Below, in pieces: positions 9,807 through 22,115 of a DNA stretch of 64,000 nt (position 1 is its first letter; each line of letters begins with the position of its first letter). The DNA lies in assembly GCA_028673005.1 (NCBI GenBank), contig CM054114.1:24643369-24707368 (forward strand), written 5' to 3'. Position numbers and translations under genes: made by a program. The notes under the pieces are model-generated. The model made no database searches and was not told the origin of the DNA. It saw only the letters and a list, made by a program, of their open reading frames with translations. This stretch comes from Tanypteryx hageni (Eukaryota > Arthropoda > Insecta > Odonata > Petaluridae).

Positions 9807-10542
9807 TAAATATAATACCTACATAATATAAAAAACTAAAAATACGCTTTAATCCATATCCACCTAATTTTAATAAAACCCCTGCTAAAATTATAGAACC
9901 AGATACAGGGGCTTCAACATGAGACTTAGGTAATCATAAATGAAAAATGAACATAGGTATTTTTACTAAAAAAGCAAAAATTAAAGAAATATATAAATAA
10001 AAACTAAAATTAAATTGTTGAATAGAAAAAAACAAAAATATTTCATGTATCAAAAGAATAATAAATATTAAAGATAGAAATTAATAAGGGTAATGAAGCA
10101 AATAAAGTATAAAACAACAAATAAATTCCTGCTTGTATACGTTCAGGTTGATAACCTCAACCTAAAATCAAAAAGAATGTGGGAATTAATGATCTTTCAA
10201 AAAAGAAATAAAATATAAAAAGTCTATTTCTTATAAAAGTTAATATTAAAAATATCAACAAAAAAATATTTGTTAATATAAATAAAATAATAAAATTTTT
10301 ATTTATATAATAGATATTATAGCCAATAACATTAAACAACAAATCCAAAATCTAAGTAAAATTAATCCATATCTTAAAACATCCTCACCCAAATAATAAC
10401 CCATATTACAAAAATAAGAAGTTATATATCCTTCAACCAAAAAAAGGAAAGAACCTAAAAACAATAAACAAACTATATTTCAATAACTAGCTAAAAAGGA
10501 CAAGGGGATCAAAAAGATTACAAACAAAATAAATTTTAACAT
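9807..10542 (-). pseudogene. nad4: ND4, 5' half, two frameshifts (block M3)
   Basis: Same extent as the M1 copy. Carries the shared frameshift near the middle of the N-terminal region plus the two-base loss after GAATAG (near 10030), which puts the part encoding FHLWLPK and LGGYGL out of frame with QPERMQAG. Reads GLKR, like M1, M4 and M6. Confidence 0.92.
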
Positions 10543-10818
10543 TGAAGTATATTAAAAGCACTAAAATAATCATTACCATAAGTACCAATTATTGAAACCA
10601 AAATAGAAAGACCTAAAGCACCCTCACAAACACCAAAATTCAAAAAATATATTAAAAAATATAAATCATAAAATTCCCATAAAAGAATAAAAAACAAGAA
10701 ATAAAATAAACTAAGAACAATAAATTCCAATCTTAATAAAGTTGAAAGTAAGTGTTTACGCTTAGAAATAAAAGCCCAAACTCCCCCTCCAACAAGCACA
10801 AAAAAAAAACAAAATAAT
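10536..10818 (-). pseudogene. nad4L: ND4L with N-terminal frameshift (block M3)
   Basis: The poly-A run near the start is ten long instead of nine, so the ATT start at 10818 is out of frame with the body. The body from the TTG at 10799 is open (87 codons). GCT to GTT changes the residue before GGGVWAF from Ala to Val. Confidence 0.9.
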
Positions 10819-10833
10819 AAAAGGTTAACATTA

Positions 10834-10899
10834 GTTTCAGTAGTTTATAAAAACAATGGTCTTGTAAACCAAAATAGGGATATTAAATCCCCTAAAACT
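10834..10899 (+). tRNA. trnT: trnT(UGU), anticodon stem damaged (block M3)
   Basis: Same 66-base fold as in M1, but T to A makes the anticodon stem ATGGT/ACCAA, losing the first pair. Followed by nine C. Confidence 0.85.
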
Positions 10900-10935
10900 C
10901 TTAATATTTAATACCCCCCCCCATTAATTATTAAT

Positions 10936-11001
10936 CAGAGAAGAACTCCATACAATCATCATTAATCTCCAAAATTAATATCTTAATTAAACTATTCTCT
11001 G
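10936..11001 (-). tRNA. trnP: trnP(UGG), intact fold (block M3)
   Basis: Reference copy for trnP. It is 66 bases with perfect 7-bp acceptor pairing (CAGAGAA with TTCTCTG as seen on the + strand). The anticodon stem TTAAT/ATTAA surrounds CTCCAAA, whose complement gives anticodon TGG (Pro). On the minus strand the order is acceptor, D arm GTTTAATTAAGA, anticodon arm, T arm. Its place between trnT(+) and ND6(+) is the ancestral insect arrangement. Confidence 0.88.
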
Positions 11002-11011
11002 TATCAGACAA

Positions 11012-11675
11012 ATTCTTTATATATTTCTAGCAGCATTAAATAATTTTCTATTTACTAAAATAAATCACCCTATAAATATAGGTATTATTTTACTATTACA
11101 AACATTATTAATATGTTTAGTAACAGGTTGTATATCCCAAACAGCCTGATTTTCATATATTTTATTTCTTGTTTTTTTGGGTGGCATACTAGTTCTTTTT
11201 ATTTATATAACAAGAATTGCTTCAAATGAAATTTTTCAAAAAAGAAATTATTTATTATTATATATATTATTTTCAACAATTTCTTTTATTATTTTATTAT
11301 TTATTTTATTTATAGATCCTGTAATAACATCTTTTAATAGAACTGGTGAAACTTTATCATTTATAAGAATTATTTTAATTGTTATCACCACTGTAATTAT
11401 ATCAATTTCATCTTTTATTTCCAAAAAATCCGTAATTGACCGAGAAAAAATATCTCCATTTGAATGCGGATTTGATCCATTTACAACTGCAGGAATTCCC
11501 TTCTCTTTACGATTCTTCTTAATTGCAGTAATCTTCTTAATTTTTAATGTAGAAATTGCCTTATTATTACCAATAATAATAGTAATATAAGAATATCAAA
11601 TATCAAAACTTGAATATGAATTTCAAGAATCTTTTTTATTATTTTATTACTGGGATTATATCATGAATGAAATTG
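11012..11675 (+). pseudogene. nad6-nad3: ND6-ND3 in-frame fusion, reference copy (block M3)
   Basis: Two complex I subunits joined. From the ATT at 11012, ten bases after trnP, the invertebrate code gives about 110 ND6 residues: MNHPMNMGIILLLQTL, then [18 protein letters not shown] (TGA as Trp), then LVLFIYMTSIASNEIF. Near FMDPVMTSFNSTGE the sequence passes without a stop into ND3: [31 protein letters not shown] and [23 protein letters not shown] falls at 11588-11590 (192 codons). ND3 then continues in another frame to GLYHEWN near 11675, so one base is missing (or two added) just before the TAA. The C-terminal third of ND6 is absent. The two genes are about 3.4 kb apart in the ancestral insect genome, so the join is a rearrangement. 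A translation starting at the TTG at 11177 would be only a fragment. Confidence 0.9.
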
Positions 11676-11808
11676 TACAATTGTATCCTGTGGCGTCTGT
11701 GTTGCAGTATCACTTCCAAACTCACTATAATCTACTGATAACGGCGAAAAGTTATAAACAGAAATTTCAGTTACTCAATCTAAAATTACAGCTTATTTTG
11801 TGAACTGA

Positions 11809-13826
11809 CCTAGGTACTGCCGACCCTCAAGAGAATCATATTTACTGCCGCCCCTTAAGAGAATCCTAGGTACTGCCGCGTTTTTAAGAGAATACTATGT
11901 ACTGCCGCCCCTTAAGAGAATCCCAGGTACTGCCGCCCCTAAAGAGAATCCTAGGTACCGCCGCCCCTTAAGAGAATCCTAGGTACTGCCGACCCTTAAG
12001 AGAATCCCAGGTACTGTCGCCCCTTAAGAGAATCCTAGTTACTGCCGGCCCTTAAGAGAATCCTAGGTACTGCAGCCCCTTAAGAGAATCCTAGGTACTG
12101 CCGCCCCTTAAGAGAATCCTAGTTACTGACACCCCTTAAGAGAATCCTAGGTACTGCCGCCCCTTAAGAGAATCCTTGGTACTGCCGCCCCTTAAGAGAA
12201 TCCCAGGTACTGTCGCCCCTTAAGAGAATCCTAGTTACTGCAGCCCCTTAAGAGAATCCTAGGTACTGTCGCCCCTTAAGAGAATCCTAGGTACCGCCGC
12301 CCCTTAAGAGAATCCTAGGTACTGCCGACCCTTAAGAGAATCCCAGGTACTGTCGCCCCTTAAGAGAATCCTAGTTACTGCCGCCCCTTAAGAGAATCCT
12401 AGGTACTGCAGCCCCTTAAGAGAATCCTAGGTACTGCCGCCCCTTAAGAGAATCCTAGTTACTGACGCCCCTTAAGAGAATCCTAGGTACTGCCGCCCCT
12501 TAAGAGAATCCTTGGTACTGCCGCCCCTTAAGAGAATCCCAGGTACTGTCGCCCCTTAAGAGAATCCTAGTTACTGCAGCCCCTTAAGAGAATCTTAGGT
12601 ACTGCCGCCCCTTAAGAGAATCCTAGTTACTGACGCCCCTTAAGAGAATCCTAGGTACTGCCGCCCCTTAAGAGAATCCTTGGTACTGCCGCCCCTTAAG
12701 AGAATCCCAGGTACTGTCGCCCCTTAAGAGAATCCTAGTTACCGCCGCCCCTTAAGAGAATCCTAGGTACTGCCGCCCCTTAAGAGAATCCCAGTTACTG
12801 CCGCCCCTTAAGAGAATCCTAGGTACTGCCGCCCCTTAAGAGAATCCTAGGTACCGCCGCCCCTTAAGAGAATCCTAGGTACTGCCGCCCCTTAAGAGAA
12901 TCCCAGGTACTGTCGCCCCTTAAGAGAATCCTAGTTACTGCCGCCCCTTAAGAGAATCCTAGGTACTGCAGCCCCTTAAGAGAATCCTAGGTACTGTCGC
13001 CCCTTAAGAGAATCCTAGTTACTGCCGCCCCTTAAGAGAATCCTAGGTACTGCCGCCCCTTAAGAGAATCCTTGGTACTGCCGCCCCTTAAGAGAATCCC
13101 AGGTACTGTCGCCCCTTAAGAGAATCCTAGTTACTGCCGCCCCTTAAGAGAATCCTAGGTACTGCCGCCCCTTAAGAGAATCCCAGTTACTGCCGCCCCT
13201 TAAGAGAATCCCAGTTACTGCCGCCCCTTAAGAGAATCCTAGTGACTGCCGCCCCTTATGAGAATCCTAGGTACTGCAGCCCCTTAAGAGAATCCTAGGT
13301 ACTGCCGCCCCTTAAGAGAATCCTAGGTACTGCCGCCCCTTAAGAGAATCCTAGGTACTGCCGCCCCTTAAGAGAATCTTAGGTACTGCCGCCCCTTAAG
13401 AGAATCCTAGGTACTGCCGCCCCTTAAGAGAATCCTTGTTACTGCCGCCCCTTAAGAGAATCCTAGGTACTGCCGCCCCTTAAGAGAATCCTAGGTACTG
13501 CCGCCCCTTAAGAGAATCCTAGGTACTGCAGCCCCTTAAGAGAATCCCATTTACTGCCGCCCCTTAAGAGAATCCTAGGTACTGCCGCCCCTTAAGAGAA
13601 TCCTAGGTACTGCCGCCCCTTAAGAGAATTCTAGGTACAGCCGCCCCTTAAGAGAATCCTAGGTACTGCCGCCCCTTAAGAGAATCCTAGGTACTGCCGC
13701 CCCTTAAGAGAATCCTAGGTACTGCCGCCTTTTTAAGAGAATACTATGTACTACCGCCCCTTAAGAGAATCCTAGGTACTGCCGCCCCTAAAGAGAATCC
13801 TAGGTACCGCCGCCCCTTAAGAGAAT
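11809..13826. repeat. 28-bp minisatellite array D (about 72 monomers)
   Basis: 72 x 28 + 2 bp: array A plus six monomers, half a higher-order unit. The array-start X is a variant form, with CTGCCGCC and CCCAGG where other arrays have CTACCGCC and CCTAGG, as in array A. Confidence 0.97.
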
Positions 13827-14561
13827 TAAATATAATACCTACATAATATAAAAAACTAAAAATACGCTTTAATCCATATCCACCTAATTTTAATAAAACC
13901 CCTGCTAAAATTATAGAACCAGATACAGGGGCTTCAACATGAGACTTAGGTAATCATAAATGAAAAATGAACATAGGTATTTTTACTAAAAAAGCAAAAA
14001 TTAAAGAAATATATAAATAAAAACTAAAATTAAATTGTTGAATAGAAAAAAACAAAAATATTTCATGTATCAAAAGAATAATAAATATTAAAGATAGAAA
14101 TTAATAAGGGTAATGAAGCAAATAAAGTATAAAACAACAAATAAATTCCTGCTTGTATACGTTCAGGTTGATAACCTCAACCTAAAATCAAAAAGAATGT
14201 GGGAATTAATGATCTTTAAAAAAAGGAATAAAATATAAAAAGTCTATTTCTTATAAAAGTTAATATTAAAAATATCAACAAAAAATATTTGTTAATATAA
14301 ATAAAATAATAAAATTTTTATTTATATAATAGATATTATAGCCAATAACATTAAACAACAAATCCAAAATCTAAGTAAAATTAATCCATATCTTAAAACA
14401 TCCTCACCCAAATAATAACCCATATTACAAAAATAAGAAGTTATATATCCTTCAACCAAAAAAAGGAAAGAACCTAAAAACAATAAACAAACTATATTTC
14501 AATAACTAGCTAAAAAGGACAAGGGGATCAAAAAGATTACAAACAAAATAAATTTTAACAT
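13827..14561 (-). pseudogene. nad4: ND4, 5' half, heavily damaged (block M4)
   Basis: Besides the two common frameshifts, an A is lost from the run near 14285. In addition, GAA becomes TAA before SLIP (+ strand GATCTTTAAAAAAAGG instead of GATCTTTCAAAAAAG). The same pair of lesions is found in M6 and, with one more base lost, in M5. Reads GLKR. Confidence 0.92.
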
Positions 14562-14836
14562 TGAAGTATATTAAAAGCACTAAAATAATCATTACCATAA
14601 GTACCAATTATTGAAACCAAAATAGAAAGACCTAAAGCACCCTCACAAACACCAAAATTCAAAAAATATATTAAAAAATATAAATCATAAAATTCCCATA
14701 AAAGAATAAAAAACAAGAAATAAAATAAACTAAGAACAATAAATTCCAATCTTAATAAAGTTGAAAGTAAGTGTTTACGCTTAGAAATGAAAGCCCAAAC
14801 TCCCCCACCAGCAAGCACAAAAAAAAACAAAATAAT
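14555..14836 (-). pseudogene. nad4L: ND4L, open frame (block M4)
   Basis: Full-length frame from ATT at 14836. Distinguished by CCCCCACCAG (+ strand) in the GGG codons, shared only with M6. Confidence 0.92.
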
Positions 14837-14851
14837 AAAAGGTTAACATTA

Positions 14852-14917
14852 GTTTCAGTAGTTTATAAAAACATTGGTCTTGTAAACCAAAATAGGGATA
14901 TTAAATCCCCTAAAACT
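14852..14917 (+). tRNA. trnT: trnT(UGU) (block M4)
   Basis: Identical to the M1 copy; followed by ten C. Confidence 0.9.
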
Positions 14918-14954
14918 CTTAATATTTAATACCCCCCCCCCATTAATTATTAAT

Positions 14955-15020
14955 CAGAGAAGAACTCCATACAATCATCATTAATCTCCAAAATTAATAT
15001 CTTAATTAAACTATTCTCTG
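14955..15020 (-). tRNA. trnP: trnP(UGG) (block M4)
   Basis: Intact 66-base form, as in M3. Confidence 0.87.
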
Positions 15021-15030
15021 TATCAGACAA

Positions 15031-15694
15031 ATTCTTTATATATTTCTAGCAGCATTAAATAATTTTCTATTTACTAAAATAAATCACCCTATAAATATAG
15101 GTATTATTTTACTATTACAAACATTATTAATATGTTTAGTAACAGGTTGTATATCCCAAACAGCCTGATTTTCATATATTTTATTTCTTGTTTTTTTGGG
15201 TGGCATACTAGTTCTTTTTATTTATATAACAAGAATTGCTTCAAATGAAATTTTTCAAAAAAGAAATTATTTATTATTATATATATTATTTTCAACAATT
15301 TCTTTTATTATTTTATTATTTATTTTAATTATAGATCCTGTAATAACATCTTTTAATAGAACTGGTGAAACTTTATCATTTATAAGAATTATTTTAATTG
15401 TTATCACCACTGTAATTATATCAATTTCATCTTTTATTTCCAAAAAATCCGTAATTGACCGAGAAAAAATATCTCCATTTGAATGCGGATTTGATCCATT
15501 TACAACTGCAGGAATTCCCTTCTCTTTACGATTCTTCTTAATTGCAGTAATCTTCTTAATTTTTAATGTAGAAATTGCCTTATTATTACCAATAATAATA
15601 GTAATATAAGAATATCAAATATCAAAACTTGAATATGAATTTCAAGAATCTTTTTTATTATTTTATTACTGGGATTATATCATGAATGAAATTG
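15031..15694 (+). pseudogene. nad6-nad3: ND6-ND3 fusion, Ile variant (block M4)
   Basis: Open from ATT at 15031 to TAA at 15607-15609. The codon before the MDPV motif is ATT instead of TTT (Ile for Phe), a marker shared with M5, M6, M12, M14 and M15. Confidence 0.88.
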
Positions 15695-15827
15695 TACAAT
15701 TGTATCCTGTGGCGTCTGTGTTGCAGTATCACTTCCAAACTCACTATAATCTACTGATAACGGCGAAAAGTTATAAACAGAAATTTCAGTTACTCAATCT
15801 AAAATTACAGCTTATTTTGTGAACTGA

Positions 15828-18800
15828 CCTAGGTACTGCCGACCCTCAAGAGAATCATATTTACTGCCGCCCCTTAAGAGAATCCTAGGTACTGCCGCGT
15901 TTTTAAGAGAATAATATGTACTACCGCCCCTTAAGAGAATCCTAGGTACTGCCGCCCCTAAAGAGAATCCTAGGTACCGCCGCCCCTTAAGAGAATCCTA
16001 GGTACTGCCGACCCTTAAGAGAATCCCAGGTACTGTCGCCCCTTAAGAGAATCCTAGTTACTGCCGCCCCTTAAGAGAATCCTAGGTACTGCAGCCCCTT
16101 AAGAGAATCCTAGGTACTGCCGCCCCTTAAGAGAATCCTAGTTACTGACGGCCCTTAAGAGAATCCTAGGTACTGCCGCCCCTTAAGAGAATCCTTGGTA
16201 CTGCCGCCCCTTAAGAGAATCCCAGGTACTGTCGCCCCTTAAGAGAATCCTAGTTACTGCAGCCCCTTAAGAGAATCCTAGGTACTGTCGCCCCTTAAGA
16301 GAATCCTAGGTACCGCCGCCCCTTAAGAGAATCCTAGGTACTGCCGACCCTTAAGAGAATCCCAGGTACTGTCGCCCCTTAAGAGAATCCTAGTTACTGC
16401 CGCCCCTTAAGAGAATCCTTGGTACTGCCGCCCCTTAAGAGAATCCCAGTTACTGCCGCCCCTTAAGAGAATCCCAGGTACTGTCGCCCCTTAAGAGAAT
16501 CCTAGGCACTGCCGCCCCTTAAGAGATTCCTTGTTACTGCCGCCCCTTAAGAGAATCCCAGGTACTGTCGCCCCTTAAGAGAATCCTAGTTACTGCCGCC
16601 CCTTAAGAGAATCCTAGGTACTGCCGCCCCTTAAGAGAATCCCAGTTACCGCCGCCCCTTAAGAGAATCCCCGTTACTGCCGCCCCTTAAGAGAATCCTA
16701 GGTACTGCCGCCCCTTAAGAGAATCCTAGGTACTGCCGCCCCTTAAGAGAATCTTAGGTACTGCCGCCCCTTAAGAGAATCCTAGGTACTGCCGCCCCTT
16801 AAGAGAATCCTAGGTACTGCCGCCCCTTAAGAGAATCCTAGGTACTGCCTCCCCTTAAGAGAATCCCCGTTACTGCCGCCCCTTAATAGAATCCTGGGTA
16901 CTGCCGCCCCTTAAGAGAATCCCAGTTACTGCCGCCCCTTAAGAGAATCCTAGGTACTGCCGCCCCTTAAGAGAATCCTAGGTACTGCCGCCCCTTAAGA
17001 GAATCCTAGGTACTGCCGCCCCTTAAGAGAATCCTAGGTACTGCCGCCCCTTGAGAGAATCCTATGTACTGCCGCCCCTTAAGAGAATCCTATGTACTGC
17101 CGCCCCTTAAGAGAATCCTAGGTACTGCAGCCCCTTAAGAGAATCCCAGTTACTGCCGCCCCTTAAGAGAATCCAAGTTACTGCCGCGCCTTAAGAGAAT
17201 CCTAGGTACTGCCGCCACTTAAGAGAATCCTGGGTACTGCCGCCCCTTAAGAGAATCATAGGTACTGCCGCCCCTTAAGAGAATCCTAGGTACTGCCGCC
17301 ACTTAAGAGAATCCTAGGTACTGCCGCCCCTTAAGAGAATCCTATGTACTGCCGCCCCTTAAGAGAATCCCAGTTACTGCCGCCCCTTAATAGAATCCTA
17401 GGTACTGCAGCCCCTTAAGAGAATCCCAGTTACTTCCGCCCCTTAAGAGAATCCCAGGTACAACCGCCCCTTAAGAGAATCCTAGGTACTGCCGCCCCTT
17501 AAGAGAATCCCCGTTACTGCCGCCCCTTAATAGAATCCTGGGTACTGCCGCCCCTTAAGAGAATCCTAGTTACTGCCGCCCCTTAAGAGAATCCTAGGTA
17601 CAGCCGCCCCTTAATAGAATCCTAGGTACTGCCGCCCCTTAAGAGAATCCCAGTTACTGCCGCCCCTTAAGAGAATCCTGGTTACTGCCGCCCCTTAAGA
17701 GAATCCCAGGTACTGCAGCCCCTTAAGAGAATCCTAGGTACTGCCGCCCCTTAAGAGAATCCTAGGTACTGCCGCCCCTTAAGAGAATCCTAGGTACTGC
17801 CGCCCCTTAAGAGAATCCTAGGTACTGCCGCCCCTTAAGAGAATCCTAGTTACTGCCGCCCCTTAAGAGAATCTTAGGTACTGCCGCCCCTTAAGAGAAT
17901 CCTAGGTACTGCCGCCCCTTAAGAGAATCCTTGGTACTGCCGCCCCTTAAGAGAATCCCAGGTACTGTCGCCCCTTAAGAGAATCCTAGTTACTGCCGCC
18001 CCTTAAGAGAATCCTAGGTACTGCCGCCCCTTAAGAGAATCCCAGTTACTGCCGCCCCTTAAGAGAATCCCAGTTACTGCCGCCCCTTAAGAGAATCCTA
18101 GTGACTGCCGCCCCTTATGAGAATCCTAGGTACTGCAGCCCCTTAAGAGAATCCTAGGTACTGCCGCCCCTTAAGAGAATCCTAGGTACTGCCGCCCCTT
18201 AAGAGAATCCTAGGTACTGCCGCCCCTTAAGAGAATCTTAGGTACTGCCGCCCCTTAAGAGAATCCTAGGTACTGCCGCCCCTTAAGAGAATCCTAGGTA
18301 CTGCCGCCCCTTAAGAGAATCCTAGGTACTGCCGCCCCTTAAGAGAATCCTAGGTACTCCAGCCCCTTAAGAGAATCCCATTTACTGCCGCCCCTTAAGA
18401 GAATCCTAGGCACTGCCGCCCCTTAAGAGAATCCTAGGTACTGCAGCCCCTTAAGAGAATCCCATTTACTGCTGCCCCTTAAGAGAATCCTAGGTACTGC
18501 CGCCCCTTAAGAGAATCCTAGGTACTGCCGCCCCTTAAGAGAATCCTAGGTACTGCAGCCCCTTAAGAGAATCCCATTTACTGCCGCCCCTTAAGAGAAT
18601 CCTAGGTACTGCCGCCCCTTAAGAGAATCCTAGGTACTGCCGCCCCTTAAGAGAATTCTAGGTACAGCCGCCCCTTAAGAGAATCCTAGGTACTGCCGCC
18701 CCTTAAGAGAATCCTAGGTACTGCCGCCCCTTAAGAGAATCCTAGGTACTGCCGCCTTTTTAAGAGAATACTATGTACTACCGCCCCTTAAGAGAATCCT

Positions 18801-18853
18801 AGGTACTGCCGCCCCTAAAGAGAATCCTAGGTACCGCCGCCCCTTAAGAGAAT
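15828..18853. repeat. 28-bp minisatellite array E (about 108 monomers)
   Basis: 108 x 28 + 2 bp. The left part follows the regular A/D order; the middle (about 16,400-17,700) matches the rare-variant part of arrays B and C; the right part matches the ends of arrays C and F. It looks like a recombinant of two array types. No gene seen. Confidence 0.97.
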
Positions 18854-19587
18854 TAAATATAATACCTACATAATATAAAAAACTAAAAATACGCAATAAT
18901 CCATATCCACCTAATTTTAATAAAACCCCTGCTAAAATTATAGAACCAGATACAGGGGCTTCAACATGAGACTTAGGTAATCATAAATGAAAAATGAACA
19001 TAGGTATTTTTACTAAAAAAGCAAAAATTAAAGAAATATATAAATAAAAACTAAAATTAAATTGTTGAATAGAAAAAAACAAAAATATTTCATGTATCAA
19101 AAGAATAATAAATATTAAAGATAGAAATTAATAAGGGTAATGAAGCAAATAAAGTATAAAACAACAAATAAATTCCTGCTTGTATACGTTCAGGTTGATA
19201 ACCTCAACCTAAAATCAAAAAGAATGTGGGAATTAATGATCTTTAAAAAAGGAATAAAATATAAAAAGTCTATTTCTTATAAAAGTTAATATTAAAAATA
19301 TCAACAAAAAATATTTGTTAATATAAATAAAATAATAAAATTTTTATTTATATAATAGATATTATAGCCAATAACATTAAACAACAAATCCAAAATCTAA
19401 GTAAAATTAATCCATATCTTAAAACATCCTCACCCAAATAATAACCCATATTACAAAAATAAGAAGTTATATATCCTTCAACCAAAAAAAGGAAAGAACC
19501 TAAAAACAATAAACAAACTATATTTCAATAACTAGCTAAAAAGGACAAGGGGATCAAAAAGATTACAAACAAAATAAATTTTAACAT
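18854..19587 (-). pseudogene. nad4: ND4, 5' half, heavily damaged (block M5)
   Basis: Like M4 but with one further A lost at the GATCTTTAAAAAAGG site. Its left end reads GLLR (GCAATA on the + strand), unlike M4 and M6, so the left end and the middle have different ancestry. Confidence 0.92.
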
Positions 19588-19862
19588 TGAAGTATATTAA
19601 AAGCTCTAAAATAATCATTACCATAAGTACCAATTATTGAAACCAAAATAGAAAGACCTAAAGCACCCTCACAAACACCAAAATTCAAAAAATATATTAA
19701 AAAATATAAATCATAAAATTCCCATAAAAGAATAAAAAACAAGAAATAAAATAAACTAAGAACAATAAATTCCAATCTTAATAAAGTTGAAAGTAAGTGT
19801 TTACGCTTAGAAATGAAAGCCCAAACTCCCCCTCCAGCAAGCACAAAAAAAAACAAAATAAT
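19581..19862 (-). pseudogene. nad4L: ND4L, open frame (block M5)
   Basis: Open from ATT at 19862. AGT to AGA near the C-terminus is silent in the invertebrate mitochondrial code (Ser) but would be Arg in the nuclear code. Confidence 0.92.
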
Positions 19863-19877
19863 AAAAGGTTAACATTA

Positions 19878-19943
19878 GTTTCAGTAGTTTATAAAAACAT
19901 TGGTCTTGTAAACCAAAATAGGGATATTAAATCCCCTAAAACT
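19878..19943 (+). tRNA. trnT: trnT(UGU) (block M5)
   Basis: As M1; followed by ten C. Confidence 0.9.
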
Positions 19944-19980
19944 CTTAATATTTAATACCCCCCCCCCATTAATTATTAAT

Positions 19981-20046
19981 CAGAGAAGAACTCCATACAA
20001 TCATCATTAATCTCCAAAATTAATATCTTAATTAAACTATTCTCTG
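19981..20046 (-). tRNA. trnP: trnP(UGG) (block M5)
   Basis: Intact 66-base form. Confidence 0.87.
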
Positions 20047-20056
20047 TATCAGACAA

Positions 20057-20720
20057 ATTCTTTATATATTTCTAGCAGCATTAAATAATTTTCTATTTAC
20101 TAAAATAAATCACCCTATAAATATAGGTATTATTTTACTATTACAAACATTATTAATATGTTTAGTAACAGGTTGTATATCCCAAACAGCCTGATTTTCA
20201 TATATTTTATTTCTTGTTTTTTTGGGTGGCATACTAGTTCTTTTTATTTATATAACAAGAATTGCTTCAAATGAAATTTTTCAAAAAAGAAATTATTTAT
20301 TATTATATATATTATTTTCAACAATTTCTTTTATTATTTTATTATTTATTTTAATTATAGATCCTGTAATAACATCTTTTAATAGAACTGGTGAAACTTT
20401 ATCATTTATAAGAATTATTTTAATTGTTATCACCACTGTAATTATATCAATTTCATCTTTTATTTCCAAAAAATCCGTAATTGACCGAGAAAAAATATCT
20501 CCATTTGAATGCGGATTTGATCCATTTACAACTGCAGGAATTCCCTTCTCTTTACGATTCTTCTTAATTGCAGTAATCTTCTTAATTTTTAATGTAGAAA
20601 TTGCCTTATTATTACCAATAATAATAGTAATATAAGAATATCAAATATCAAAACTTGAATATGAATTTCAAGAATCTTTTTTATTATTTTATTACTGGGA
20701 TTATATCATGAATGAAATTG
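20057..20720 (+). pseudogene. nad6-nad3: ND6-ND3 fusion, Ile variant (block M5)
   Basis: Open from ATT at 20057 to TAA at 20633-20635; ND3 remnant continues out of frame to about 20720. Confidence 0.88.
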
Positions 20721-20853
20721 TACAATTGTATCCTGTGGCGTCTGTGTTGCAGTATCACTTCCAAACTCACTATAATCTACTGATAACGGCGAAAAGTTAT
20801 AAACAGAAATTTCAGTTACTCAATCTAAAATTACAGCTTATTTTGTGAACTGA

Positions 20854-22115
20854 CCTAGGTACTGCCGACCCTCAAGAGAATCATATTTACTGCCGCCCCT
20901 TAAGAGAATCCTAGGTACTGCCGCGTTTTTAAGAGAATACTATGTACTACCGCCCCTTAAGAGAATCCTAGGTACTGCCGCCCCTAAAGAGAATCCTAGG
21001 TACCGCCGCCCCTTAAGAGAATCCTAGGTACTGCCGACCCTTAAGAGAATCCCAGGTACTGTCGCCCCTTAAGAGAATCCTAGTTACTGCCGCCCCTTAA
21101 GAGAATCCTAGGTACTGCAGCCCCTTAAGAGAATCCTAGGTACTGCCGCCCCTTAAGAGAATCCTAGGTACTGCCGCCCCTTAAGAGAATCCTTGGTACT
21201 GCCGCCCCTTAAGAGAATCCCAGGTACTGTCGCCCCTTAAGAGAATCCTAGTTACTGCCGCCCCTTAAGAGAATCCTAGGTACTGCCGCCCCTTAAGAGA
21301 ATCCCAGTTACTGCCGCCCCTTAAGAGAATCCCAGTTACTGCCGCCCCTTAAGAGAATCCTAGTGACTGCCGCCCCTTATGAGAATCCTAGGTACTGCAG
21401 CCCCTTAAGAGAATCCTAGGTACTGCCGCCCCTTAAGAGAATCCTAGGTACTGCCGCCCCTTAAGAGAATCCTAGGTACTGCCGCCCCTTAAGAGAATCT
21501 TAGGTACTGCCGCCCCTTAAGAGAATCCTAGGTACTGCCGCCCCTTAAGAGAATCCTAGGTACTGCCGCCCCTTAAGAGAATCCTAGGTACTGCCGCCCC
21601 TTAAGAGAATCCTAGGTACTCCAGCCCCTTAAGAGAATCCCATTTACTGCCGCCCCTTAAGAGAATCCTAGGCACTGCCGCCCCTTAAGAGAATCCTAGG
21701 TACTGCAGCCCCTTAAGAGAATCCCATTTACTGCTGCCCCTTAAGAGAATCCTAGGTACTGCCGCCCCTTAAGAGAATCCTAGGTACTGCCGCCCCTTAA
21801 GAGAATCCTAGGTACTGCAGCCCCTTAAGAGAATCCCATTTACTGCCGCCCCTTAAGAGAATCCTAGGTACTGCCGCCCCTTAAGAGAATCCTAGGTACT
21901 GCCGCCCCTTAAGAGAATTCTAGGTACAGCCGCCCCTTAAGAGAATCCTAGGTACTGCCGCCCCTTAAGAGAATCCTAGGTACTGCCGCCCCTTAAGAGA
22001 ATCCTAGGTACTGCCGCCTTTTTAAGAGAATACTATGTACTACCGCCCCTTAAGAGAATCCTAGGTACTGCCGCCCCTAAAGAGAATCCTAGGTACCGCC
22101 GCCCCTTAAGAGAAT
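20854..22115. repeat. 28-bp minisatellite array F (about 45 monomers, shortest)
   Basis: 45 x 28 + 2 bp. Keeps both array-end signatures but lacks the repeated 12-monomer units and the GACGCC marker, so whole monomers were lost from the middle in register. Confidence 0.97.
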
